NCBI GenBank assembly: GCA_903772945.1
Contig: CAICTM010000157.1
Span: 40,191 to 104,190 of the forward strand
Direction: 5' to 3'
DNA from: Seminavis robusta
Lineage: Eukaryota > Bacillariophyta > Bacillariophyceae > Naviculales > Naviculaceae
DNA: 64,000 bases
Both the position numbers and the translations under genes were made by a program. This document shows, one piece after another, positions 9,210-19,085 of the stretch (positions within the stretch are counted from its first letter, which is position 1; each line of letters opens with the position of its first letter). Under the pieces are notes generated by a model. The model did not search any database. It was not told where the DNA came from and saw only the letters and a list, made by a program, of their open reading frames with translations.

Positions 9210-10286
9210 TTACTTCCGTCGTTTGTTTGACGCTTGAGCAGTGCCCTGATTCTTCCTCGTTGATTCTCGTTTCTTTTTCTGGATGACGTCGGCAGTGCTA
9301 GTCCGAGGACCAAAGAAGGAAGTGGTGGATCGAGCTTGCTGTTTCGGCGCTCGGGGCACTGGCATTCCCAGCTCTTGGTAACAGAGTCTTTCCAAAGTCT
9401 TGGCATTTTGCGGCATGGCGGCCTTGTCGTCGCCATTGAGCACAAAGGCATAGACATGGATTCCTCGCTGAAGCCACGCCACAATGGCCGGTACGGCTTG
9501 TTTTTGTAATTCTTCGGAGCTGTATCGTCCCGAATGTTCGTCATTGTTGTAGTGCAATCGTACGTAGATCCAGTTCTTGGCGGTAATGGGCCAATTGGCA
9601 TCCAAGGGTGCCAAATCATAGGTAGACGACAATCCTTGTCGCTGCTCTTTGACCACAGTTCCCCGACCCACACTGTTGGGATGAATCACCAGGCACCATT
9701 GCAACCGTCGCAATTCCTCCAGTACTGCCGCGTCTTGGATGGATTCCGGGTGACGAAGTTCCAAGGCAATCTTGGTTGTCGAGTTGGATAAATCACTCTC
9801 CTGTATCACTTGTGCCATGCGACGCAGATTCGCGACTTGCATCTTTTTGCTCTTGGGAAATTGAATCAAGATGGGCCCCAGATTATTATGATTGTTACTG
9901 GGCTGCTGCTGCTGCAAGAGGGCAATGTTGTCACAAAACGTCCGCAAGGCAGCAAAGGAATCCTCGCTCTCCTTTTCGTGCGTCACGTACTTGACCATTT
10001 TGGGACACATGACAAAGTTCTTGGCACAGCACGCCTTCCATTTGGCAACCGTTTGTGGACTGGGCATAGAGTGGCAAGTCCCATTGTTCTCGACCGCATG
10101 GAAATGGTGTTGAATGGCATCCAGCATGGATTCTCCACTGGTCTTGGTACCTGGAGGCAAAAAGGGACCCCGCCAGGACGCATTCGTCCATCCGGCCGTT
10201 CCAACTCGCAGTGTGCCTAACTGACGAGGTGGTTCCTCAACACGTTGTTGTTGTGGTTCTTGCTGTGGACGGTTGATGTTGCTCAT
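9210..10286 (-). CDS. DUF72 (YecE-like) protein
   Basis: A 358-residue protein with the DUF72 TIM-barrel signatures in order: LRVGTAGWTNASW near residue 25, AVENNGTCHSMPSPQTVAKW (the family's usual E-N/S-T-F-Y is here E-N-N-G-T-C), NFVMCPKMVKYVTHEK, GPILIQFPKSKK, ALELRHPES, LVIHPN, WIYVRLHYNNDEHSGRYS and HVYAFVLNGD. The biochemical role of the family is unresolved. After the barrel is a basic tail, about 310-358, with STTSFFGPR and two Lys/Arg clusters, suggesting nuclear targeting and perhaps a PCNA-binding-like element. It diverges from the DUF1275 gene across about 305 bp. Start ATG at 10286. Confidence 0.88.
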   Translation of the reverse strand: MSNINRPQQEPQQQRVEEPPRQLGTLRVGTAGWTNASWRGPFLPPGTKTSGESMLDAIQHHFHAVENNGTCHSMPSPQTVAKWKACCAKNFVMCPKMVKYVTHEKESEDSFAALRTFCDNIALLQQQQPSNNHNNLGPILIQFPKSKKMQVANLRRMAQVIQESDLSNSTTKIALELRHPESIQDAAVLEELRRLQWCLVIHPNSVGRGTVVKEQRQGLSSTYDLAPLDANWPITAKNWIYVRLHYNNDEHSGRYSSEELQKQAVPAIVAWLQRGIHVYAFVLNGDDKAAMPQNAKTLERLCYQELGMPVPRAPKQQARSTTSFFGPRTSTADVIQKKKRESTRKNQGTAQASNKRRK

Positions 10287-10591
10287 CTTGATAAAACACG
10301 ATGGCTCATCTTGTAGTGCACCAGACTTGGACGAAAAGGATCGGAATGACGATGGAATATCGAAAGCATTCCGCGATCTTTTTTGTTCCTCTTTGAGACG
10401 TGGATACTTAAAAAATTAGCCTTGTTTGGTCAACGGAAGACAATCGGAGTATCCTTGTGAGAACACCCTCCTGTGGTGCGGAAGGGAGCTGCTTCCGACC
10501 AAACACATCTGGCCACTGGCAACTGCAAAGACACAATTGCACCCATCAACCATCAAACAACTCTACAAAAGTCAAAGTTGCTACCGGTACA
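10287..10591. promoter_or_regulatory. Shared divergent upstream region
   Basis: 305 bp separate the start codons of the DUF72 (-) and DUF1275 (+) genes, so both promoters must lie here or overlap the leaders. No TATA box stands out. The plus-strand frame is open upstream of ATG 10592 to a GTG at 10457 but has no earlier ATG. Confidence 0.45.
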
Positions 10592-11869
10592 ATGATGATG
10601 ATGGGTAAGGGTTCCTTCTCTGTGTTGCTGCTCTGCTTTGGGGGCTGCTCTTGTAGCTTATCGGCAGGTTACGTTCCTTCGACTGACCCCGCTCAAAGAA
10701 AGCTCTTGCAACGGCCAAAGCTTCAAACCGTGGAAGTCACGAAAGTGAAAGGTCCTACTACTACTACTAAAACTAATCGTGTCCGTCTGGACTCTATTTT
10801 TCAAACCAATCCTTTGGAGAAGTTTCATCAACAGCAGCATCAGAGAAGGATTAAAAACCAAAATGATGAGGTCATTGTGGAGGTCGAGCCTCTCATGGTG
10901 GAAGTCGAAGATGTTGATGAAGAAGAAGACCCAGTGCCAACGGTTCACATTCCAGACGGCCCCGTGTTCAATGGTCCTAATACTGCCGTGACCCACTATG
11001 AGGATGACGATCTGCAACGAGGAAGAGAAAAAGAGGAAGGAAGGCAAGCTCTCTTCGAGTCTGCTTCGGCATTCCTGGCCGGCTTCACCGATGTCCTTTG
11101 CCTGGCTCAGTATGGCTGTTTTGTCAACATGATGACCGGGACGCTCCTCAAGATGACCACGGCCATGGCCAACTTTCAAACCGTCGAAGCCCTCGTCCAT
11201 GCCCTCTTTGTGGGAAGTTACATGGCCGGTGTCTCCCTCTTTGATTGGGTCAAGACGTCCAATGACGACGACGACAAGGCTGCCCTACGGTGGGTAGCCC
11301 CCATTGTCTTGGCGCTCTTTGCCACGGCCGACTGTGTGGCGCGACAGTGGGCTGGTCCCAAGTTGTTGCAAGTCCCCTTCTTGGCCATGGGGTTCGGGGT
11401 GATCAATACAGCGGCAAGTCATGCCACGGGCAATACCATATTCTTTGCCATGACGGGTCACTTGACCAAACTCACCACTGGTCTTCGGAACACAAAACAA
11501 CAGGCTGACAATGCAGTCATGGCCAGGTCCAAGTCCATTCTTCGTCACTTTTTGATGGGTGGTCTGGTCGCAGCTGTGTTGTCACGCGAGAGACTTTTCT
11601 TGTCCAGTGCGGTGATGTTGCCACCTCTGTGCACGAGTTTGGGGCTCTTGTATGCTGCCCTGTTTGCCTGGTACGCCCCCATCACGGGGGTGATTCCGAG
11701 AGCAGTAGCACTCGGCAGTACTCTGAGCCGAAAGCTCCGGCGTGCCCTTGGATTGGGTGCCATTGGAAGAGACACGATTGCCGGGCAGCCAGAACTGATT
11801 CCAGTTCCCGTTTTTGTGGACGTGCTACCCACTCCCACAACCAGCAACTACACCTTCAGTGGGTATTAA
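10592..11869 (+). CDS. DUF1275 (YoaK-like) membrane protein with N-terminal signal
   Basis: A 425-residue protein from the first ATG (10592). It starts MMMMGKGSFSVLLLCFGGCSCSLS, a secretory signal; the following residues do not show a clear plastid ASAFAP cleavage motif. An acidic, probably disordered region runs to about residue 145. The DUF1275 core follows: ESASAFLAGFTDVLCLAQYGCFVNMMTGTLL (near 155-185), then about six membrane segments, including FLAMGFGVINTAASHATGNTIFFAMTGHLTKL, which mirrors the first repeat. Bacterial members are small integral membrane proteins of unknown transport role. The eukaryotic copy is much longer because of its head. Function unknown; family call firm. Confidence 0.85.
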   Translation: MMMMGKGSFSVLLLCFGGCSCSLSAGYVPSTDPAQRKLLQRPKLQTVEVTKVKGPTTTTKTNRVRLDSIFQTNPLEKFHQQQHQRRIKNQNDEVIVEVEPLMVEVEDVDEEEDPVPTVHIPDGPVFNGPNTAVTHYEDDDLQRGREKEEGRQALFESASAFLAGFTDVLCLAQYGCFVNMMTGTLLKMTTAMANFQTVEALVHALFVGSYMAGVSLFDWVKTSNDDDDKAALRWVAPIVLALFATADCVARQWAGPKLLQVPFLAMGFGVINTAASHATGNTIFFAMTGHLTKLTTGLRNTKQQADNAVMARSKSILRHFLMGGLVAAVLSRERLFLSSAVMLPPLCTSLGLLYAALFAWYAPITGVIPRAVALGSTLSRKLRRALGLGAIGRDTIAGQPELIPVPVFVDVLPTPTTSNYTFSGY

Positions 11870-12048
11870 AGGCGCTTTCTCCAATTGATTGCAGTTGGAT
11901 TTTGAAAGAAAACATAGACAAACTAAATTGGGATAAACTAAAGATAGAAGAATATGCATAACAGTGTTTGTATCTATCTAGTTATTAGGTATCTTGTTGA
12001 CTTTTAAAATACTGTCTAGCAAGAAACCAGAGCAATGGCTTGGCCAAC

Positions 12049-15000
12049 TTAGGTTCGCGGATGATGATGATGGTCATTCGAAGAATCTGATGCCTGCGAG
12101 CTTGGAGCGGAAGCAGGCAAGACTTTCCTTCCATCATGAAAGAACTTCCGCGACACAACTTTGTTCTTCTTCAGGATCCCCTTCACTTCGCCACTCGTTG
12201 CAGCAATTGCTGATGCGTCCATCGTGTCGGGATCAAAACTGACTCGGCGGTCTTGTCGCTCGCTGGACGAGGAAGAGTGACCGGAAGCCACAATCGCTTT
12301 GTCAATGGTTCGTGTAGGACGCTCACTATGACTTTGTCGAAGTTTTTGGGTACTGGACATACGGGGCTTTGGCTTTCCACCAGTATTTTCCGTGTTTCTT
12401 GTCTTGCGATCCTGACTCTGGCCACGACTTCCACTACTCTTGAAGCGGTCCGAGTCCGTGCGCTTGTTGCCTTGCAACCGCCCCGTGGCAGCATCTTCTC
12501 CGTCCCGAGAAGGCTTTCCTCTGCTTTCTTTGTCCCTCCCTGTGGAGCTTCTTCTCGAGTGCTCACGGGTGCCACCAGTGTGATTTCTGAAGGAATGCTC
12601 TCGGCTTTGGCTCCTGGGTCTGCTGCTTTGGGTTTTTCGGGTCTTTTGTTTATCACCCTTGCTGGTCCTGTTGCTCTCCTGATTGGAAGTGCGGACTGGT
12701 TCGTTGGCGAGCTCTGACGAAATCAAGTCGCCTTGGATCTCCACGATAGCGTCGTCCTTGTTCTCAGCGGCGTTAATGTGAGCAATCGCCTTGTGACTGG
12801 CAAGTCTCCTCTCGCTGCGTTCGGTACTGTGGCTGCGACTCCTTGAGGAGCTTTTAGGAACTGGTTCCACGTTGCTCGCTATTTGGGTGCTCTGGCTGCC
12901 ATCCGCCATGGACACGTCCAATTCGTGATCGTCGGGCTTCTTGTCAGAAGCAACATGTTGTTTAGTTCGATGGAGACGTGCGCTGCCATCGCCGTGGCTT
13001 TCGTGGCCTCTACGGCTTTTTCTAGTTCCACCCCTCACAGCAGCTTCGGCCGTAATCGTTATTTCGGCTTTGGTCTTGTCGTGCACAACAAGCGTGCTAT
13101 CGCTGACCTGCCTTCTCATGGTGGCCTTCTTCTTCGTCTTGCTGTCTCTAGCGACGATATCCTCTTCGTCCAAGGTACGACGGAAGTCAAGGTTCCCTGC
13201 GCTCTTGTGCATCCTTTCGCTGGCTTTTCTACGCGAGGTTGGCTCCCGTCTACTCGCTCTCCTTTCCTTTCGGTCAAGTTGCTTTCCCGGTTCAAGGCTA
13301 GTACTTGCGTTCCTCAAGTTCTCGCCATTGTCTTGCTTGGCGGGAAGCTGGTTTGCATCCGCTGAAAGATTGCTAACACTTTTTCTTCGCCGTACACCCT
13401 CTAGACTTCTGCGCCGACGAATACGCTCCGAATCATTGTGAGTTTGGCTTCTACTGATACTCGGGCCCTTGGCTAATGCGCCCCCGGATCGCGTGCTCTT
13501 GCTCTTACTTCTGCTTCGTTCTCTGTGGTTCAAGTGCTTTGCAGTTTGGTGCAAACGCTCAGTATTCCTTCTGTTGGATCTGTGGTGGTCCCCTGCTTCT
13601 CGGAGGTCCCTGTTCCCAAGACTCTTGCTGCTTCCGTCGTTCATAAGGTGGCGATGGTTCAATCGTTTGCTCTTGCTCTTACTCCTCTCGCGAGTTTCTC
13701 GATTGCCGGGATGACTTGCTCGATGTTTTGAACGCTTGCTGTTGCTGCTGCTTCGTTTCGCCTGATCGCTTTCACGGCTCTCCTTGCTCGTGCTTCGACT
13801 CCGTTCGCGCCCTTCCTTGGCCTCGAGACGCCGTTCACTCGTGCTGAGTCGCCTTCGGCTCCCTTCTCTTTTGGCCTTGTGGGTTGCAGAGTCTCTCCTA
13901 CTGTGGCTTTTGCTCCGTTCGCGCGTTTCAGCTGGTTGCTTTGCGTGTTTACTTGTGCTGCTGCTTCTGCTGCGTTCCCGCGCTTCGGGGAGCTGACTCT
14001 CACTGCGACTCATATGCTTACTGTTACTCTTGCTGCGATCTCGCTTGCTTGTACCGCCAAGTTGGCTGTCGCTGTTTTGCTTGAGGTTTTGTCTGCGGTG
14101 TGTCTTTCGTTTCGTGCTGCCTTCTGTTCGTCTCGATCTTCCTTCTGTTCGTCTGCCGCTCCCATCCTTCATCTTGGTGGCACCGCTGCGAGCATGTCCA
14201 GCGTGATCTCCATTCGTTGTACTGCTTCGCTTGCGAGAGCTCCGGCTCCTTCCTCGTCTTGACCCGCTGCCAACGCTTCTTTCGGCGAGAGGCACATCAA
14301 TGGGCACATTAGAGGGCTCCAAAAACAACGTGGGTCGACGAAGAGGCATTTTGCGAGGATAAGGACTTGCGGGAAACCCCGGCTGTGTTGGTGTAGCCAT
14401 CAAGGAGTTCAGAAGCTCATCAAAGAAGTCCGTGCCATCCAGGAGCTCGTCCAATTTCCCAGCGTTGTCAACCGACCTTCGTTCTTCCTTTTGAAGATCA
14501 GACATGGATTGACCTCGTAAAAGGCCGGAGGGGCGCTTAAGCTTCTTCTTCTTCTCCATTTCTCTTTTCTTCACCTTGGCTTTGATATCGAAGACGGCAG
14601 TGTCGTCCAACGAGGAAGGAGAACCATCGGTGTTCTGTGACACAACCACATTCGAGAAGCTAAACTTGAAATCAGGCGTCGCCGTGAACGAGTCTTCGGC
14701 CGCGTCCCGGAGGAGCTCCGCGGGATCAATCGACGGTTCCACTTCTTCTGTCAATGCCGACGGCGTTTCTTGTATGGCATGGTCTTCCTGTGTCGTCACC
14801 ATGAAGTTGTGCAACAAATCGTCCTTCTCGGTCAAGGGCAGCCCTTTGCCTTTCTTGATATCAAAGTTTTTCAAAGACTTTTCAACCTCAGCCATGAGTT
14901 CTGATCCACTCTTATTGACAAGAGGGGTGACGGAGTCTTCTTGTGCCATTTCCAGCAGGATCGAATCGCCTTCGGCTTTCTGGTCGCTACTTTCCTCTTT

Positions 15001-16926
15001 GACAAATTGCGGCTCAACATGCCCTTGCTCCTGAGGTTCTTCAGGTTCCATCATTGCGACCAAGTAGGGAGGCATGTCTTCTTCTTCGTCTGCCTCGTCA
15101 CTGCCATCAGATTCAGTGTCGTCCTCGTCTTGCTCCCCGTCGTCGTCAACATCAAAATCACCCAGCTCCTTGGACGACGCTTGACTCACAAAGCTCTCCC
15201 TCAGACCCGATTTGGATCCCCATCCATTGACGGAATCGCTCGTATGGCGATGCACTACTCGCTTGTGCAGCATTGCTCTCAAACCTCCTTCTTCCTCGTC
15301 ATCGCTTCCATTCTGTGCACTGTCTTGCAATGCTTGACCAATGGAATCACCATCTTCCTTGTTCTTCTTGGCATCTTCTTCTTGCTCTTCTTCTTCTGGT
15401 GCCGACAACAAGGAAACTTGCGCCTCTTCTTGTTTGGTCTCCTTCTTTTCGGACTTTGCGACTTCTGGAGATTCCTTTTTGGTTCGTTTCTTGCGAGCAA
15501 TTGGCTTTTTGTTCCTCTTGTTCTGCTTGGTCTTTTTGATGCGCTTGGGAAGCAGTGCTTCTTGATCGTCGTCGTCAAGGTCGTCTTCTACCTTGGAGTT
15601 ATGGTTGTTGTCCTCGCCCGACAGAACAATTTGCAATTCTCCCGACGCCGCCTTGCGGGCATGAATATCATCCAGCACCGACATGAGAAATGCATCGCCC
15701 GGTACCGTTGGCACCGCGGCATCCTCTTGTTGCACATGAATCAACTTTTGAGAACGAGATCTGGGAGCCGATCGAGCCCTTGGTTTGTAGCTGCTGTTGC
15801 TGGTTGTCCTGGACAGCGCTTTGTTGGTGGTTTTGTTGGTGTTTCCAGTCTTGGCGGTATGCGCATCGGAGGCATCATGATGTGTGTCGTCTTCTTTGCT
15901 GGCAGCGGGCGTAATGGTGGTGGGTGTCCGCATCCTTCGATACTGTTGTTTGTGACGCCGCCGCAGTCTTGGGTTGGCCGATTGCTGTTCTGGCATGGAT
16001 GCATGTCCCTTGGCTTTGGACATTTTCTTTTTGTTTCTGCGTCGTCGTTCGAGGCGCCGTTGCATCGACGGGGATTTGCTGCGTTCTTCTTCTCCCGAAC
16101 TAGACGAGGACGAGTCTTTGTAGACGTCGTCGTCGTCATCATCGTCAGCATCATTGTTGTCATCGACAAAGAGAATATCGTCCAGAGAGGTGGTACTGGC
16201 AATGGACGCCAATCGTTGATGCCGGCGAACCTTTGCGCTACTGGAACCCGGTTTGGGAGACAAGTTCATGGGTGCCACAGTGTTGAGGAATAGGCGCATA
16301 CTGGCACCCATGAACTTTTTGGTGAGATTGTTGGATGATGATTGCTTGGGGCTGTGAGGTGCTGCCTTTTCGGGGCTGCTGTCGGGTTTGTGTTGTGGCG
16401 GTGAACTGTCCAAAGCAGCGTCGTTGTGGGTTCCCACGGGAATGCTCGTTCCAGAATGTGTGCTGTGAATGTTGGTGAGATGGCTGGTGGTGCTTTCATT
16501 GTCTCCTCCTCCTCGAAAGACCAGATTGGTGCGGGAAAACACCGACTCATCGTTGGACACCATTCTTCGTAGAGCACCCTTCACTTTGCCTCGTAATCCC
16601 TTGCGTTTGGCATTACCGCCACTGTGTGGCAACGTCGTCGTGTTGGGATTCAAATAGGGAGCAAACTCGGCGGCGTCGCGTGCTCGAGTGGGTACGATTC
16701 TGTCCAGTGATACTCCCAAGGACGGTGTGGCGGCACTGCTGTCCATGTCGGTGCTGATGCCAATCTCTGGCATGGAAGCCATCAGCGCGGTGGTTGTCTC
16801 ATGCTTGTTCCTCTTGCCGCCTCTGCTGCTCCGTGCATGCCGCCCAAACAACAACGGCGTCTGCTGCTGCTCCAATGACGGAGAGGAAGGCAGCACAGCG
16901 GACAGTTCGGGAGCTGAAATATTCAT
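12049..16926 (-). CDS. Giant disordered Ser/Arg/Lys-rich protein A (1625 aa)
   Basis: An uninterrupted 1625-codon frame from ATG 16926, with no recognised globular domain. The head has short basic-hydrophobic islands in polar sequence (GLRGKVKGALRRMV; LTKKFMGASMRLFLNTV). The middle has long acidic runs (DDNNDADDDDDDDV; DDDGEQDEDDTESDGSDEADEEEDMP) alternating with Lys-rich runs. A possible folded patch, DELLDGTDFFDELLNSLMATP, lies near residue 850. The last third is an RS-type region made of degenerate RERSRS-x-SK / ETRERSKSxS units. The tail is RKFFHDGRKVLPASAPSSQA...HHHHPRT. No signal peptide or membrane segment is visible. Such composition is seen in splicing-speckle and cytoskeletal scaffold proteins, but homology is not claimed. 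Two other proteins in this window share the style (20831-24079 and 54905-58741). Confidence 0.75.
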   Translation of the reverse strand: MNISAPELSAVLPSSPSLEQQQTPLLFGRHARSSRGGKRNKHETTTALMASMPEIGISTDMDSSAATPSLGVSLDRIVPTRARDAAEFAPYLNPNTTTLPHSGGNAKRKGLRGKVKGALRRMVSNDESVFSRTNLVFRGGGDNESTTSHLTNIHSTHSGTSIPVGTHNDAALDSSPPQHKPDSSPEKAAPHSPKQSSSNNLTKKFMGASMRLFLNTVAPMNLSPKPGSSSAKVRRHQRLASIASTTSLDDILFVDDNNDADDDDDDDVYKDSSSSSSGEEERSKSPSMQRRLERRRRNKKKMSKAKGHASMPEQQSANPRLRRRHKQQYRRMRTPTTITPAASKEDDTHHDASDAHTAKTGNTNKTTNKALSRTTSNSSYKPRARSAPRSRSQKLIHVQQEDAAVPTVPGDAFLMSVLDDIHARKAASGELQIVLSGEDNNHNSKVEDDLDDDDQEALLPKRIKKTKQNKRNKKPIARKKRTKKESPEVAKSEKKETKQEEAQVSLLSAPEEEEQEEDAKKNKEDGDSIGQALQDSAQNGSDDEEEGGLRAMLHKRVVHRHTSDSVNGWGSKSGLRESFVSQASSKELGDFDVDDDGEQDEDDTESDGSDEADEEEDMPPYLVAMMEPEEPQEQGHVEPQFVKEESSDQKAEGDSILLEMAQEDSVTPLVNKSGSELMAEVEKSLKNFDIKKGKGLPLTEKDDLLHNFMVTTQEDHAIQETPSALTEEVEPSIDPAELLRDAAEDSFTATPDFKFSFSNVVVSQNTDGSPSSLDDTAVFDIKAKVKKREMEKKKKLKRPSGLLRGQSMSDLQKEERRSVDNAGKLDELLDGTDFFDELLNSLMATPTQPGFPASPYPRKMPLRRPTLFLEPSNVPIDVPLAERSVGSGSRRGRSRSSRKRSSTTNGDHAGHARSGATKMKDGSGRRTEGRSRRTEGSTKRKTHRRQNLKQNSDSQLGGTSKRDRSKSNSKHMSRSESQLPEARERSRSSSTSKHAKQPAETRERSKSHSRRDSATHKAKREGSRRRLSTSERRLEAKEGRERSRSTSKESRESDQAKRSSSNSKRSKHRASHPGNRETRERSKSKSKRLNHRHLMNDGSSKSLGNRDLREAGDHHRSNRRNTERLHQTAKHLNHRERSRSKSKSTRSGGALAKGPSISRSQTHNDSERIRRRRSLEGVRRRKSVSNLSADANQLPAKQDNGENLRNASTSLEPGKQLDRKERRASRREPTSRRKASERMHKSAGNLDFRRTLDEEDIVARDSKTKKKATMRRQVSDSTLVVHDKTKAEITITAEAAVRGGTRKSRRGHESHGDGSARLHRTKQHVASDKKPDDHELDVSMADGSQSTQIASNVEPVPKSSSRSRSHSTERSERRLASHKAIAHINAAENKDDAIVEIQGDLISSELANEPVRTSNQESNRTSKGDKQKTRKTQSSRPRSQSREHSFRNHTGGTREHSRRSSTGRDKESRGKPSRDGEDAATGRLQGNKRTDSDRFKSSGSRGQSQDRKTRNTENTGGKPKPRMSSTQKLRQSHSERPTRTIDKAIVASGHSSSSSERQDRRVSFDPDTMDASAIAATSGEVKGILKKNKVVSRKFFHDGRKVLPASAPSSQASDSSNDHHHHPRT

Positions 16927-18725
16927 GTTGCTTACCACCAACTAACTATCCAGTAGAAATTGTGGGATGGGATGAGACAGCCGTTCGAATTGTTTTGTGA
17001 GTTGCCAAAGAAACCCTTGTGTGGGAATTAAAGCTGACCAGCTCACCGGTACTCTAGTAACAGCTATTAGTAATAAATGCTAACAATCTATTCTTGTGTC
17101 AGCGCTGAGCCTGCACAGGAAATGCGGCTAACTCAGGGCGTAGCTATGGATGAGATGCTATGCATTGATGATGATCCAGTTGCTGGTTATTATGCCAGCA
17201 TCTTTCGGTTGTTGGACTTGTTTGTTGTTGATGGCACTTGAAAAATTGTGGCAACTCTGGAATTCGCCCTTTTGGAAACTGTATGTTGCTTTGGACGAGC
17301 TTTTAGAAGTCACTTTAGCGCTTTTAGTACACAAAAGAACTTCCCAGACAGTTCAAATAAATGTCAAAGACTCCATATTTGTCACAAGATCTTAATCACG
17401 GGTTTCCTTCTGTACCTCTACTTTAAGTAAGTCCCTTCTTGAATCTTGTTCGCAGAAGACGCTTTTACCACCCTCCTAAGAGTACGGTACTCGAGCTGAA
17501 GTGACCCACTGGTTCTTTCTTTCATATATACGGTAAAGAATTCACGCGAAGAGCACGGTCGCCATCAAGACACAACCCGTCCCACACGCATGTCAGTCAC
17601 TGCACAAGAGCTACACAAGTCTGGGAGTCAAGTCGAGTCGAGTCGTAGCAAAGCCAACTTGAGCACCTTCGCCCGCTACATGTACTTGCCATGAACTCTC
17701 TACAAGTAGGAGTGCTGGAGTTTACCGTGCCTCTATACGGAGGAATGGAAGCACATCCAAGAGCCACCAAAGACTTTCCGGTACTATTTAATACTAGTAC
17801 TAGCTAGTAGCATAATCAGGATCAGGAGAACCGACTGGCTGAAGAATCGAATCATACAAGAATCGGGACAATGCCATGGCCAGCGCAGAGTCCGAGTAGC
17901 CAGCCAAGCAACCAATAATGTATGCGAGGTTTATTTTAAAAGTGCTGCCTGCAGCGGTGCTTCCAGCATGTCCAGAGCATACCGGTACCATACCGGTATC
18001 TACATGCTGTCAAAGCGCGCTGGTGCGGATTGGCTGCGACGTTGGTTGCTCACAAAGGAGCCGCTCAAGAAGGACAGCCAGCCACTAAAGCCACGGCAGT
18101 GCATTTGCCAATAATGATTTAAAGGTGAGTAAATCGATTCATACAATCATAGCAAACAGTGACTGAACTGTTACAGCTCAGATTTCACTAGTCTGTGTTC
18201 TTGGCTCTGGCTAGCAGCCACCTGCATGACATTGTACATCGTAGACTTTTCTGTCTTTCCAGAGTTACAACATAATCTGCCACGTCTCAAGCTCCAATGC
18301 TCCAATGACCAAATTTCCTGCTACCCACTACCGGTACCATACCGGTATCCACAACCAAAACATAAAGTAACTTCCGTGTCAAACCACCTAGTCAACGAAG
18401 GTCATCGGATCATTACTCGGCCGGTAGATCTAGACTACTGTACATTGTAGACGCATCGGAAGTCGAAGGTTCAACGCTCGTCCTAATACGCTCAAGCGGA
18501 CGCTTGCAGGGATGTTGGAGGAGGCAGGAATGGCGATTGTACATACCGTAGACTACAGTCGAATCAAACCTGCAGCCAGAGTCATAGCGAGCAGACAAGC
18601 AGCTGCTGGTTCAATCTAAGCCATCTTGTCGCTTGTTTTTACAACTGGCAGACAGGAAAGCAGGAAAGGCGGGTGAGCGAAACTCCTCTGGAGTAGATAG
18701 ATCCTGCTCCCTCTGAGCTGGGGAG
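16927..18725. other. Long intergenic region, first part
   Basis: Upstream of giant protein A. No coding frame with a credible start was found. The segment is rich in recurring short words: CAAGTCGAGTCGAGTCG at about 17630, and the palindrome-bearing ACCGGTACCATACCGGTATC twice (near 17981 and 18331). AT-rich parts near 17040-17100. Confidence 0.45.
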
Positions 18726-19085
18726 ATGAGAGTCATGACGCAGGTTGCCCTTGACCACCGTAGATGCTTCCAACAGGAAGCTATCAGCCATCAGCCAGTA
18801 GTGTTCGCCGTGAAACATTTGAACATTTCAGTCAGATTCGTGGTTACAACTGAAGAAAAAGTGAGACGCAAGTCATCATCTCAGTTGCTGTCCTATTACG
18901 GGCAACCCACTGATGATGACCTGGGCCCAATATCTCAGTTGCTCTCCTATTACGGGCAACCCACTGATGATGACCTGGGCCCAATAGCTACAGCAGCATT
19001 TTCTGAAGGCAACAACAGCAGTGTCGTCTCTTTTAGCATCTCACAGGTCACAGCCCTCTTAAAACTCATCTCTACAAAGCAATAA
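18726..19085 (+). CDS. Small frame with in-frame 18-residue duplication, possible gene or exon
   Basis: A 119-codon frame opens with ATG at 18726. It contains SQLLSYYGQPTDDDLGPI twice in direct succession (18879-18986). Only one difference between the two 54-bp units is seen, and it is silent (CTG/CTC leucine). The rest is unremarkable and of no known family. It sits alone in an otherwise gene-poor 3.9 kb. The in-frame repeat with a silent change is mild support for coding; the lack of any other evidence keeps this low. Confidence 0.3.
   Translation: MRVMTQVALDHRRCFQQEAISHQPVVFAVKHLNISVRFVVTTEEKVRRKSSSQLLSYYGQPTDDDLGPISQLLSYYGQPTDDDLGPIATAAFSEGNNSSVVSFSISQVTALLKLISTKQ
18879..18986 (+). repeat. 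54-bp tandem duplication
   Basis: Two adjacent 54-bp units (18879-18932 and 18933-18986) differ at one base by eye, so the duplication is recent. The length is a multiple of three. Confidence 0.9.

Noticed and set aside
14941-16293. 450-codon plus-strand frame opposite giant protein A
   Set aside because: It is the antisense of a low-complexity coding region; Leu/Phe/Val-rich composition mirrors the Glu/Lys/Asp codons below, with no ATG-led domain.
12049-16926. Silaffin or cingulin identity for giant protein A (also considered for B and C)
   Set aside because: Lys/Ser richness invites this, but there is no signal peptide and no regular K-x-x-K pentalysine or Trp/Tyr-rich blocks.
18590-18630. 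tRNA gene suggested by GGTTCAATCT near 18608
   Set aside because: No matching A box, acceptor stem or cloverleaf could be built around it; no other tRNA-like B box was convincing in the window.
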